Shown here piece after piece: positions 51,693-60,284 of a stretch of 64,000 bases of DNA. The position numbers and the translations under genes were made by a program. The stretch covers positions 60,840-124,839 of the forward strand of contig JANQQL010000017.1 of assembly GCA_028289345.1 (NCBI GenBank). Direction: 5' to 3'. The notes beneath the pieces were generated by a model, which saw nothing but the letters and a program-made list of their open reading frames with translations, ran no database searches and had not been told where the DNA came from. The DNA comes from Planctomycetota bacterium. GTDB taxonomy: Bacteria > Planctomycetota > B15-G4 > SIAN01. Positions within the stretch are counted from its first letter, which is position 1. Every line of letters begins with the position of its first letter.

Positions 51693-54469
51693 CGTTGGAG
51701 TCCTTCGGAAGAGTGGACCGGACGAGTCGGCCTCACCCCCAGGTTGTAAGAAGCGGTCTCAGGAGTGTTGAACTCGCGATACGCAGAGCGAGCAATCCCG
51801 GAGCGAAAATCAAAGCTCCCGCCTCGATAGGTGCGGGCGCGTTGTTCCTCCACCGGAACCTCGCGCAATCCGTCGCCGTCTCGGACGGGGTATTGGTACG
51901 AACCGTGCCAGTCACGGCACCACTCGATGACGTTGCCAATCACGTCATGCAGCCCGAACGGGTTGGCGGCGAAACTTCCCACCGGTGCGGGAATGGCATG
52001 GCCATCGTCCCAGGGCTCCGGGTCACCCCACGCATCATCTGGCCTCGCTCGTTGCGACGCGGCGTCGTGAACGTTCCCGGCCCGAGAGGTTGCCACGGAA
52101 GCGGGGTTCTCCCCACACCACCAGCGAGTTCGTGTTCCTGCGCGCGCGGCGTATTCCCATTGAGCTTCGGTCGGTAGCTGCAAACCCAGTTGCTTCAAGC
52201 ACTGCTCGGCTCGATGGTAGGACACTTGTTCCACTGGTCGACGTGCCCAGTCGTTGGCTTCGGCGAGATGATTGAACTGAGCCGGCCGGTCGCCCATCAC
52301 CCGTTCCCATTGTCCTTGGGTCAGCTCGAACTTGGCCACGAAGAACGGAGCCAGTTCCACGGGATGGGAAGGGCTCGAATCGTAGGGTTGCGGTTCATAC
52401 TGGGGAGCGTTGGGATCGGTGTGTTGAGTTCCCATCTGGAATGAGCCAGCGGGAACGAGGACGAGAACGACTCCGGAGTCGGCCCCGAGGACGATCTGGT
52501 CGGTGTCGGGATGTCGGGTCGGCTCGTCTCCCGAGTCGAGCACCAGGAACTCCCACAGACCAGAGTCCGGATCTGGACCGAGGGGAATCAGACCGACTTG
52601 CGGACTGAACTCGAAGCCGTCGTACGCCTCGCTGAGAAACACTTCGTCGATGGCTTCTTCCCAGCGGTCTTGGAACGCATCCACGCTGCGCTGTTGGATG
52701 GTGCGAGACCGCTCCAGCCGCCGGCGAACATCCGCCAGGGTTCCTCGACCTGGGTCATCCGCCAGGAACTGTTCGAGTCCAGCCACCAGGTCCTGCGCGA
52801 GGTCCGGCAACCAACGAGCGCGAGACCACTCTTGTCCTCCGGCCTCTGCCGTCGCGTCCGTGGTGGCCAGCTGCTGGGCAAATGCGCGATGTGCCGGAAG
52901 CGTCGCGGCCAGTTTTTCGGCGTCTTGGATCCACCGCTCCATGGCTGGTACTAATTCGGGGTGAACTGGCCAGAGTTCCTGGGACGCTTGTTCGAGTCGA
53001 CGCAGCTCGTTGATATCCGCCAAACTGGTGAAGCGGTCGTTGTAGTGACGCACTTCCTGGTGGGCCGATTCGAGCTCGCGGTTCGAGCGGGACAGGGCCC
53101 GGGCGTTCTGAGCCTCGTTGGTGAACATCAACGTCAACAGAGTGATGGTGATGAGAATCGCGGCGGCGAGGCTTCCGGCGGTGGCCCGATTGCGCAGCAC
53201 CCATTTGCGCAGCTCGGCCAGGGGACCCGTTTCGTAGGCACGAACCACCCGCTGTTCCAAGTACGAACGAAGGTCTGTCGCCAAGCTTTCCACGCTTTGG
53301 TAACGGTGCTCGGGTGCGCGCGCCATGGCTCGCTCACAGACTGCTTCGAGCTCGGGAGCCACAGTCGGATTGCGCTGTCCCAACCGCGTGGGCGAACCTT
53401 CTGTCACCCACTGGATGATCTGTCGCGCGGTGGGAGATTCTTCACGGTCTGCGTAGGGAGCACATCCGGCAAGCAGGTGATAGAGCATGGCGCCGATGGA
53501 ATAGACGTCCGTTCGAGAGTCGAGGCGGTCCACCTCGCCTCGTGCCTGCTCCGGTGCCATGTAGGCAGGAGTTCCAAGCACGGTTCCCTGGCGAGTGTGC
53601 TGGGCGGCGCCGGGGTCTTCAGAGTCGGTTTCGGTTTCTCTCGGAGGAGATGCGTTCGGTGCACGGGGAGAAGCCCGGAGCGCTTTCGCCAACCCCCAGT
53701 CCATGGTGTAGACCTCGCCGAATCGCCCAACCATCACGTTGGACGGTTTCAGGTCGCGGTGCAGGACGCCCTTCGAATGGGCATAGGCCACGGCTTCGCA
53801 AACTTTCAGCAGGACTCCGAGCACCCGGGTCTGAGTCCAACCCGACTCATTGCCGCCGTGCACCATGCGAATCACGTCGCGCAAACTGCGACCTTCGACC
53901 AGCCGCATCGTGAAGTACACCCGCTGTTTTTCATCGACCCCCAGCTCGTGCACCGGAACGATTCCTGGATGATCGAGCTGTCCCGTCATCTGCGCCTCTT
54001 CGAGGAAACGGCCAAGGCTGGCAGACACGTGCGTTGGCTTCTGGCAGTCGGGATCGTCTTCTTCGAGGGCGACCTTCATGGCGAGGGGCCGGTCGAGTTC
54101 CTGATCCCACACCTTGAAGACCACACCCATGCCGCCTTGGGCGACCTCGGAGAGAAGTTGGTAGCGAGACTCCAGGGGTGCCTTGGTGGACAGCCGCTCC
54201 ATGAGTTCGCGCCACTCTGGATCATCGCGGTCCGAGGGCGGTCCCCCGAGAGAGGCCAAGTAGGAGGCGGCCTTCAGTTCGTCGCAGATCCCGTCGGCTT
54301 CCGCCGACTCTTTCAGCAAGCGGCGGAGTTCCCCGGAAAGATCCGGGTGATCTTCGAGCAATCGTTCCAAGGCGACTTTATTGCCACGATCACGGGACGC
54401 GAGAGCCGAGACGAACAGGTCTTCGGCTCGCTCGCGAGGACTCTTCGGTGGGGGATCAGGAGGGCTCAT
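51689..54469 (-). CDS. Ser/Thr kinase with FGE-fold domain (pair D kinase)
   Basis: A 926-aa protein. An N-terminal helical stretch (1-100) precedes a kinase domain with QGGMGVV (111-117), AMK lysine 132, HRDLKPSN (Asp239), DWG in place of DFG (257-259) and GTPAYMAPEQARG. The membrane helix is about 432-452. An extended helical region leads to an FGE/SUMF1 fold (about 667-920): LVPAGSFQMGTQ, EQVSYHRAEQCLKQLG, LPTEAQWEYAARAGT, VIGNVIEWCRDW and RGGSFDFRSG. The usual FGE cysteines are missing. The ATG at 54469 gives the family-like N-terminus. The stop codon overlaps the start of the propeller gene. It lies 220 bp after the sigma factor gene on the same strand. Confidence 0.93.
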   Translation of the reverse strand: MSPPDPPPKSPRERAEDLFVSALASRDRGNKVALERLLEDHPDLSGELRRLLKESAEADGICDELKAASYLASLGGPPSDRDDPEWRELMERLSTKAPLESRYQLLSEVAQGGMGVVFKVWDQELDRPLAMKVALEEDDPDCQKPTHVSASLGRFLEEAQMTGQLDHPGIVPVHELGVDEKQRVYFTMRLVEGRSLRDVIRMVHGGNESGWTQTRVLGVLLKVCEAVAYAHSKGVLHRDLKPSNVMVGRFGEVYTMDWGLAKALRASPRAPNASPPRETETDSEDPGAAQHTRQGTVLGTPAYMAPEQARGEVDRLDSRTDVYSIGAMLYHLLAGCAPYADREESPTARQIIQWVTEGSPTRLGQRNPTVAPELEAVCERAMARAPEHRYQSVESLATDLRSYLEQRVVRAYETGPLAELRKWVLRNRATAGSLAAAILITITLLTLMFTNEAQNARALSRSNRELESAHQEVRHYNDRFTSLADINELRRLEQASQELWPVHPELVPAMERWIQDAEKLAATLPAHRAFAQQLATTDATAEAGGQEWSRARWLPDLAQDLVAGLEQFLADDPGRGTLADVRRRLERSRTIQQRSVDAFQDRWEEAIDEVFLSEAYDGFEFSPQVGLIPLGPDPDSGLWEFLVLDSGDEPTRHPDTDQIVLGADSGVVLVLVPAGSFQMGTQHTDPNAPQYEPQPYDSSPSHPVELAPFFVAKFELTQGQWERVMGDRPAQFNHLAEANDWARRPVEQVSYHRAEQCLKQLGLQLPTEAQWEYAARAGTRTRWWCGENPASVATSRAGNVHDAASQRARPDDAWGDPEPWDDGHAIPAPVGSFAANPFGLHDVIGNVIEWCRDWHGSYQYPVRDGDGLREVPVEEQRARTYRGGSFDFRSGIARSAYREFNTPETASYNLGVRPTRPVHSSEGLQR

Positions 54470-54689
54470 GGGGGACCACGCTCGCCCGGGGTGTCAGCGG
54501 CAGGAAGGGGGCACAGTATCCCTGCGCCCCCCGGACCCCCGATGTTTCACCGGGGTCTCGAAAAAATCCAGATCCCTCGAGGAGAGTGCCCGGGGCCTCC
54601 GGCTCACCGGTTGTGGGAAAGAGCCTCGGATGGACGATCGCGAGACCTTCGCCCCCGGCGCGGGTGCCGAGAGGCTACTTCACCGGCAG

Positions 54690-55292
54690 TTAGCGTTCGT
54701 AGGCCTCGGTGAGCTGAGCGACGATCTCTTTCAGGCCCTTGGCGCAGCGGTGCTTGGCCAAATACACGGAACGCGCGCTGAGCCCTAAGTCGTTCGCCAC
54801 TTGCTGGGCGGGTTGGTCTTCCAAGCCATAGCGCCGGAAGGCCTCGATGGTGATTGGCTGCAGGTCGGTGGTATCGCCAAGAATCTGCAGAGCGCGGTCG
54901 AGTATTGCCTGGCGGCATTCCGCTTCCCAGATCTGCTCCAGCTCTCCCTCTTTTTCCAGAGAGAGCAACCCGGACTCACCACGAAAGCCGTCGACCGAGC
55001 GGCGTTTGCGCATCCAGTCCTGAATGCGGTGGCGCAAGATGCCGTGGATCCAGGCGCGCAACCGTCCTTTGTCCCGGTCGTATTTCCCCTCGCGGTAGTC
55101 GCGGGCGAACAGCACGAGGGTCTCTTGGGCGACTTCGTCGGCGTCGGTGGCATGCAAGCCCAGGCGCTGAGCCACCGCCATCAGGATCGGCCGATAGCGT
55201 GCATCGAAGCTCGCCCAAGCGTTGTCGTTGGCCGGGTTTTTCAGCCCGGACAGCATGGTCGACGTGGTTCGCTCCAGGCTTGGGTCGGGCAT
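54690..55292 (-). CDS. ECF-type sigma factor (pair D)
   Basis: A 200-aa sigma factor. The ATG at 55292 is chosen because AAGGAGG lies before it; the frame extends to 55412 without family features. Region 2 covers FDARYRPILMAVAQRLGL with DADEVAQETLVLFARDY and LRAWIHGILRHRIQDWM. Region 4 is TIEAFRRYGLEDQPAQQVAND and LSARSVYLAKHRCAKGLKEI. It heads an apparent operon sigma-kinase-propeller on the minus strand. The 220-bp gap before the kinase shows no gene. Confidence 0.9.
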   Translation of the reverse strand: MPDPSLERTTSTMLSGLKNPANDNAWASFDARYRPILMAVAQRLGLHATDADEVAQETLVLFARDYREGKYDRDKGRLRAWIHGILRHRIQDWMRKRRSVDGFRGESGLLSLEKEGELEQIWEAECRQAILDRALQILGDTTDLQPITIEAFRRYGLEDQPAQQVANDLGLSARSVYLAKHRCAKGLKEIVAQLTEAYER

Positions 55293-55451
55293 CCGCGTCC
55301 TCCTTCCCCCTTTCGCCATCCGCATTCTGCAAAAAAGTCGGCCTGCTGAAACATTCCTGGGGTCCCGTGCGCAAGGGAGGCAAAGCGCCGGTCCTCCGGC
55401 CCCGTTCCCCACCTCGGCATCCTCGCCGAAGAACTCTGGAAGGAGTCCCCG

Positions 55452-56834
55452 ATGAAGACCCTGTTAAGCGCCGCCCTCCTGACCGCCATGGTCGGAGGGA
55501 CGCTGAGCGCTCAGAACGATTCCCTGATGTTCACGGTGCTGGCGAAGAGCGGCCCCGAATTCACCTTGTCGGGAAGCAGTGGGACTCAGCTCGGCATTCT
55601 GGAGTCCCAGGACGTCGCCATCGTACGCCCCAATCCGGCGGCCGGCTTTTCCGCGGAGAAGTTTGCTTCGGAGAAGAACTGGCAGACGCTGATGGGGGAC
55701 GGCAACGGCGATGCGTTGTACTACGAGCTCCCCTTGTTTGAGAATATCGACGCCATTCTCGCTCTGCACCCAACCGGGACGGATCCCAAGATCCGGGACA
55801 TCTTCCTGTCTCCTTCGGTCCCGGTGGGGGTTCCTTGTGGACGTGCCATCATGCCGGGAGACGTGGCGGCAATTCGCCCGTCTGGCACCATCGACTTCTT
55901 CATCACCGGGCCACAGATCGCCTCCGCGCTGGGCATGCCCGATCCCGCCAACGTCGACGCGATCATGAAAGACGGCCGGGGCAACATCTGTCTGTCCTTC
56001 GAAGAGGATGAGTTCCTATTGGGAGGAGCGGTGCTCTTGGAAGATGGCGGCATCGCGATCATTCCCAACGGTGCCATCACCTACAACGCCGACTGCACCG
56101 TGAACAGCGTGGTGGCAGGCAGCGGTTTTCCTCTCATGTTCGAGCCGCTCGTCGATGCCCACGTGGCCAACTCCAACTACGCAAACCCATTCGGATTCAT
56201 GCCCGGTTCGATCGAAGATGTGGATGGACTGACGGAGGATCCGAACGGTGGTAGCTTCAACGTTGTTTGGGCTGGCGTCGGCTACAACATTCCGAACTTG
56301 TGGTTCACGGGCGAAGCGACCCCGGGAGCGGTCATTAGCACGGCGGGTGGCGGCACGATCGCGGTGATGAACGGCAGTCCTTTGGGCTCTGTGATTGCCA
56401 GCACCGGTCCCCATGTGGGTTTGATGCCCCAGCCGGTGGGCGTTGGTTCCCTGAATGGCCTGCACCGGGTCATCGGTCCCTACTGCCGCTTCATCCTGGA
56501 CTCGCCCAACGTCGACTTAAGTGCTGGCCCGGCATTGACCAGCCTGGACTGGGGAGGAGCCGACCCGTTTGCCAACGTGCTGTTCTTCGTGCGCATTCCC
56601 CCGCGTTTCGGTTGCTTCGTGGCCAACTCGACCCCGGTCGCGCCCATCTGCTTCCCGGAACAGATGAACGTGTTGTCGACCGGAATCATCTTGGCCAGTG
56701 ATGCGGCCGGCTTTGGTTCGCTCCCGCTTGGGCCAGCGGGAGGCACCGGGGTTCCGGCGATCATCCAGGCCATCACCAACAAGCCGGCGCTCGGCGGAAT
56801 TGGTTGGAGCGCTCCTCTCACCTTCGAATTCTGA
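55452..56834 (+). CDS. Secreted protein of unknown function, 460 aa
   Basis: A strong signal peptide (MKTLLSAALLTAMVGGTLSA, cleavage before QND) opens a beta-rich, low-charge protein with many Gly/Asn/Pro turns (GFMPGSIEDVDGLTEDPNGG, VLFFVRIPPRFGCF). Two segments (PSGTIDFFITGPQIASALG, DPFANVLFFVRIP) suggest repeated propeller-like or lectin-like units, but no family is recognisable. It has its own Rho-independent terminator about 67 bp after the stop. It is divergent from the pair D sigma factor gene. Confidence 0.8.
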   Translation: MKTLLSAALLTAMVGGTLSAQNDSLMFTVLAKSGPEFTLSGSSGTQLGILESQDVAIVRPNPAAGFSAEKFASEKNWQTLMGDGNGDALYYELPLFENIDAILALHPTGTDPKIRDIFLSPSVPVGVPCGRAIMPGDVAAIRPSGTIDFFITGPQIASALGMPDPANVDAIMKDGRGNICLSFEEDEFLLGGAVLLEDGGIAIIPNGAITYNADCTVNSVVAGSGFPLMFEPLVDAHVANSNYANPFGFMPGSIEDVDGLTEDPNGGSFNVVWAGVGYNIPNLWFTGEATPGAVISTAGGGTIAVMNGSPLGSVIASTGPHVGLMPQPVGVGSLNGLHRVIGPYCRFILDSPNVDLSAGPALTSLDWGGADPFANVLFFVRIPPRFGCFVANSTPVAPICFPEQMNVLSTGIILASDAAGFGSLPLGPAGGTGVPAIIQAITNKPALGGIGWSAPLTFEF

Positions 56835-57345
56835 AGTCACGTCTGACAACGACCTCCCTCTGCCGTGGGTGCTGTGAAAGCAGAGTGGGTGGATCACTCC
56901 CGCCGCCGGCAGGGCTCTGGACCTGCCGGCGGCTTTCTTTGTGGCGTGGACTTGTTGGAAGGGGTGCCGGCCGTGCCCGATGCGGCTTGGTGATCCAGGC
57001 CGAGTCGTTTCGCGAGCCGGTCGGCTTGTTGCGGACCTTCACGACCTCGAAGTACTCGGAGTCCAGGAAGTTCGCGAGAATCTCGAGAGACTCGTCCACG
57101 CAATCGAACGCGGTTTCGAAGTCTTGCACGCGTTCGTCGGCGATCGACAAGGGAGTTCTGCCGACGTCCAAGTGATCGTCACTGAACCGGTCGAGGCCCA
57201 TCTCGTAAACCTCTTCCGGGATGGCGACGCGCTCCGCTCCTTCGCGGACGGAAGGCAAGATTCCCATCACGCCGCCATGTTGAGATCTTTCACCGACAAC
57301 GTCGGTGTGGCCCAGGAGTCCCGGACGCATTGACTTCTCGGGCAA
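56818..57345 (-). CDS. Possible small protein, 175 aa, uncertain
   Basis: The middle of this frame reads like a genuine soluble protein (FSDDHLDVGRTPLSIADERV and FDCVDESLEILANFLDSEYF), rich in Asp, Glu, Leu and Phe. The C-terminal third, however, is basic and Pro/Ser-rich and crosses the terminator at 56902-56940. The start could be 57345 or an internal Met (57267). No family recognised. It may be a real gene with a frameshifted or read-through end, or a chance frame. Confidence 0.35.
   Translation of the reverse strand: MPEKSMRPGLLGHTDVVGERSQHGGVMGILPSVREGAERVAIPEEVYEMGLDRFSDDHLDVGRTPLSIADERVQDFETAFDCVDESLEILANFLDSEYFEVVKVRNKPTGSRNDSAWITKPHRARPAPLPTSPRHKESRRQVQSPAGGGSDPPTLLSQHPRQREVVVRRDFRIRR
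56902..56940 (+). terminator. Rho-independent terminator
   Basis: GCCGCCGGCAGG (56902-56913) pairs perfectly with CCTGCCGGCGGC (56922-56933) over an 8-nt loop and is followed by TTTCTTT. This is a strong intrinsic terminator for the secreted-protein gene ending at 56834. Confidence 0.88.
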
Positions 57346-57605
57346 CCGTGGTAGCTTGATTCACGGAGCTTCCATGGGAAGCACTCTGTGTCGGTGTCGT
57401 CTTGTCCTACTGCTACGGGAGGATCCTGTATTGCGACTCCTTGCAACGCTCCCGTCCCCGCTGGGCGCCTGAATCAAGCAACCTCGTTTCCTGAGTTGAC
57501 TTGACGGGAAGCCCGCGATTTTCCCGCTGAGGCGGTCCCAAACGACCGTTTGCTTCCTCCATTGGCGTGGCGCCGCGTTGATCGGCGCCTCACTCAGGAT
57601 TCTCC

Positions 57606-58037
57606 ATGTCACGACACAAGCCTCGGGGGCAAAGCCCTCGTTTGTCCTCATTGACCGCTCAATTGGGTCCCGACGATGGGACGGACCCACGCAAGCTTCA
57701 CCGATCTTCCCGCCATCCGAACTCGGGGCGATCCCGCGCTCGCACCATGGCCCTCTGTCGCCAGGTCGAGATCGCGGTTTCGCTGGCCCTACAAGCGGAA
57801 GTTCAAGATCCCCAGGTTCAGGAGTTAGAGATCATCGAGGTCTCACCGGCACCCGATTCTCGGCGACTACGCATTCTGGCTTTCGCGCGACAAGCGGGTG
57901 ATGAATGTCAGGAGGTGGAGCGCAAGCTCGCCTTGTTGGTTCCTTTCCTTCGGCAGCGGGTGGCGGAGGCCATCTGTCGCAAGCGGACGCCTGAGCTGTT
58001 GGTTCAGGTGCTCACGAAATCGGAGGGCGAGGGATGA
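57606..58037 (+). CDS. RbfA-like ribosome-maturation protein
   Basis: A 143-aa protein. After an unusual basic, Ser/Arg/Pro-rich N-terminal extension (about 45 residues) it shows the RbfA KH-like fold pattern: CRQVEIAVSLALQAEVQDPQV, then VSPAPDSRRLRILAFAR, and LLVPFLRQRVAEAICRKRTP as in the RbfA C-terminal helix (LR...R.TPEL). RbfA binds the 30S neck near helix 44/45 during late maturation and cold adaptation. Its stop overlaps the start of a second RtcB gene by ATGA, so the two are coupled. Because housekeeping rbfA normally lies beside infB or truB, this is probably a paralogue specialised to serve RtcB, for example recognising immature or damaged 30S subunits. Confidence 0.82.
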   Translation: MSRHKPRGQSPRLSSLTAQLGPDDGTDPRKLHRSSRHPNSGRSRARTMALCRQVEIAVSLALQAEVQDPQVQELEIIEVSPAPDSRRLRILAFARQAGDECQEVERKLALLVPFLRQRVAEAICRKRTPELLVQVLTKSEGEG

Positions 58038-59170
58038 CGAAGTCTCTTGCTCCTCTTCGCGAATGGATCGTCGATTCCCCCAGTCCCGAAGTTCGCCGTT
58101 CGTTGGACCGATTGCGACGGCTCAGTGATGCCGAGGCCGTGGCGGTGATGCCGGATCTGCATCTCTCCAAAAATGTCTGCGTGGGCACGGTTCTCGCGAC
58201 GACGCGGAACATTTATCCCCAGGCGGTCGGCAGCGATCCGGGCTGTGGTGTCGCGTCACTTCCATTGGGGGTCGCAGCCGACTTTTTGAGATCCGAGAGT
58301 GTCGCGCGGGATTTGTTGCACGAGATTGACTCGGTGGTCCCCATTCTTCGCCACCGATCTGGCAAGACACCGGAGATCCCGAAGAGGCTTGTCGAGCAAC
58401 CACTCAGCGCGCCCTTCTTGCAGCGCCGTCGACTCCGAGAGGGGTGTTCGCAGTTTGCGACCCTGGGGCGAGGAAACCACTTCGTCGAATTTCAATCGGA
58501 CCGAAGCGGGCAACTCTGGCTGACCGTGCACACTGGCTCCCGAGCCATGGGCGTGTTGGTTCGAGACCATCATGCGGTTCGCGATCAGTTTGCAGACTCG
58601 AAGTTGGTTGGAGTTGCGACCACCGAAGCAGCCGGTCTCAATTGTCTGCGCGACTTGGAATGGACAGCGGCCTACGCCCGAGCAAGTCGGCGTGCCATCC
58701 AGCAAGCAGTGATCGCGGTCCTTTCCCGCTTTGTTGCCGTGGATCCCGAGGAGTCTCGAGGCATCGATACTTGTCACAACTTCGTTCGACGAGAATGCCA
58801 CCAAGGGAGGTGGCTTTGGATCCACCGCAAAGGAGCGCAGTCCGCTTACGAAGGAGAACTTGGTGTCATTCCGGGTTCGATGGGAGCACCGACGATCGTG
58901 GTCGAAGGTCGCGGGAACCCGCGTTCGTTGCACTCCTGTTCTCACGGCGCGGGACGCAACCAAAGTCGGAGTGAGGCGCGACGGCGGATTTCTTCCAAGG
59001 ACCTGGTTCGTCAGATGCGTGGGGTGATGTTCGACCAACGCAGAGCCGCACGATTGGTCGACGAAGCGCCCACGGCGTATCGGTGCATCGATCAGGTCAT
59101 GCGTGCACAGCGAGACCTGGTTCGCCAGCGAGAGGTCCTGCAGCCGCTCTTGGTTTACAAGGGGGGCTGA
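58034..59170 (+). CDS. RtcB-family RNA ligase, second paralogue
   Basis: A 378-aa protein distinct from rtcB at 37453. Conserved points are GSDPGCGVAS (Asp68, Cys71, metal), TLGRGNHFVEF, VHTGSRAMG, IDTCHNFVRRE, GELGVIPGSMG and CSHGAGRNQSR (guanylylated His about 305). The motif spellings differ from the canonical copy (GVDIGCGM becomes GSDPGCGV, HSGSRGVG becomes HTGSRAMG), as in the divergent RtcB subgroups found with release factor-like PrfH. Here the partner is an RbfA-like protein instead, with an ATGA overlap. A role in resealing cleaved 16S rRNA or tRNA is inferred from this partner. All catalytic residues I can recognise are present. Confidence 0.93.
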   Translation: MTKSLAPLREWIVDSPSPEVRRSLDRLRRLSDAEAVAVMPDLHLSKNVCVGTVLATTRNIYPQAVGSDPGCGVASLPLGVAADFLRSESVARDLLHEIDSVVPILRHRSGKTPEIPKRLVEQPLSAPFLQRRRLREGCSQFATLGRGNHFVEFQSDRSGQLWLTVHTGSRAMGVLVRDHHAVRDQFADSKLVGVATTEAAGLNCLRDLEWTAAYARASRRAIQQAVIAVLSRFVAVDPEESRGIDTCHNFVRRECHQGRWLWIHRKGAQSAYEGELGVIPGSMGAPTIVVEGRGNPRSLHSCSHGAGRNQSRSEARRRISSKDLVRQMRGVMFDQRRAARLVDEAPTAYRCIDQVMRAQRDLVRQREVLQPLLVYKGG

Positions 59171-59304
59171 CCGCTGGTGTGAGGGGAGAAGCCCCCACTC
59201 ACACACGGGTGGGGCTTCCTCCCTTCGCGACGCGGCGCAACGAGATCGGGGCGCGGGTTGCTTCGAGAGTCGGGTTTCCGGGGGGGCCTTATGGGTTGAT
59301 TTAT

Positions 59305-59320
59305 TTAACTGTATAGTTAA
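59305..59320. promoter_or_regulatory. Probable ArsR-type operator
   Basis: TTAACT (59305-59310) and AGTTAA (59315-59320) are perfect 6-bp arms around GTAT in a short AT-rich island just before the ArsR-family gene. This matches the style of operator bound by ArsR regulators paired with SRPBCC genes and suggests autorepression. Confidence 0.6.
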
Positions 59321-59332
59321 TATTTAATTAAA

Positions 59333-59686
59333 ATGGATGCAAAACGCGAAACACCCACGGACCAGACCCTCGCCGCGCTGGCGGACCCAGCCCGGCGCAA
59401 GGCGGTGGAGTTACTCCAGAACGGGCCCGTGGCCGCGGGAGCGATTGCCGAGGCGTGCGAGCGAAGTGCTGCCGCGATGAGTCGACACCTTCGGGTGTTG
59501 CGGCGCTGTGGGCTGGTGGAGGAAACGTTCGCCGAGCACGACGCGCGGGTGCGTCTCTATCGACTGAAGCCGGAGCCGTTCGCGAACCTCCGCCAGTGGT
59601 TGGAGCGGGTCGAGGCCTTCTGGGAGGATCAGCTCGACAGTTTTCGAGAGCGTGCGGAACAATCTGCCAGGACTCCGAAGCCATGA
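59333..59686 (+). CDS. ArsR-family winged-helix regulator
   Basis: A 117-aa regulator with the ArsR winged helix: LAALADPARRKAVELLQNGP, then the recognition helix AAMSRHLRVLRRCGLVEET and the wing HDARVRLYRLKP. It has no CxC metal site, so it is likely the SdpR-like, non-metal type that pairs with an AHSA1/SRPBCC protein. An inverted repeat sits 13 bp upstream of the start. The stop overlaps the next start as ATGA. Confidence 0.92.
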   Translation: MDAKRETPTDQTLAALADPARRKAVELLQNGPVAAGAIAEACERSAAAMSRHLRVLRRCGLVEETFAEHDARVRLYRLKPEPFANLRQWLERVEAFWEDQLDSFRERAEQSARTPKP

Positions 59687-60177
59687 GTGCGAGCGATTCG
59701 GTCCAGGTGTCGCTGGAGGTTCGCGTGGATCCGGACACGGCGTTTCGCGTGTTCACGGAAGACGTGAATTCGTGGTGGAAGCAAGGCGCTCGCTATCGCT
59801 TTGTTGCGCCCTACCGGGGAGCCATGAAGTTCCTTCCTGGAGTCGGCGGCAAGCTGGTTCACGTCCATGCCGAAAGCAAGGAAGAGTTCGTCGTGGGAGA
59901 GGTTTCCGTCTGGGAGCCGGGAAGTCGTCTGGTGTTTGGTTGGCGCCTTCCCAATTTCGAACCCAGTCAGCTCACCGAAGTCGAAGTCACTTTCGAAAGT
60001 TGTTCCGTGGGGACTCGAATCACCGTGATTCACCGTGGCTGGGACCAACTCGCCGCTGACCACCCCGCTCGCCATGGCCTGACGGGCCACCCCTTCGTGA
60101 TGAGCAAGGGGCAGTGGTGGGCGGATCAGATCACCGCGCTCAAGCGCGTTTCGGAATCCAAAGGTCCGACAACTTGA
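59683..60177 (+). CDS. SRPBCC (AHSA1-like) domain protein
   Basis: A 164-aa START-like protein: VQVSLEVRVDPDTAFRVFTE, then FLPGVGGKLVHVH, and SRLVFGWRLPNFEPSQLTEV. This is the Aha1/SRPBCC hydrophobic-pocket fold. It is translationally coupled to the ArsR gene upstream by ATGA, a common pairing in bacteria, where the SRPBCC protein may bind a hydrophobic ligand and the regulator controls the unit. The ligand is unknown. Confidence 0.9.
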   Translation: MSASDSVQVSLEVRVDPDTAFRVFTEDVNSWWKQGARYRFVAPYRGAMKFLPGVGGKLVHVHAESKEEFVVGEVSVWEPGSRLVFGWRLPNFEPSQLTEVEVTFESCSVGTRITVIHRGWDQLAADHPARHGLTGHPFVMSKGQWWADQITALKRVSESKGPTT

Positions 60178-60284
60178 CGCGATGGTGGACCCAAGCGTCT
60201 CTGCCGTCAACGATCGAAGTTCCTCTCTTTTTCAATCCCTTGGCCGCGGATCGATTCCGTGAAGCCTGATTCAGGAGACCCATC

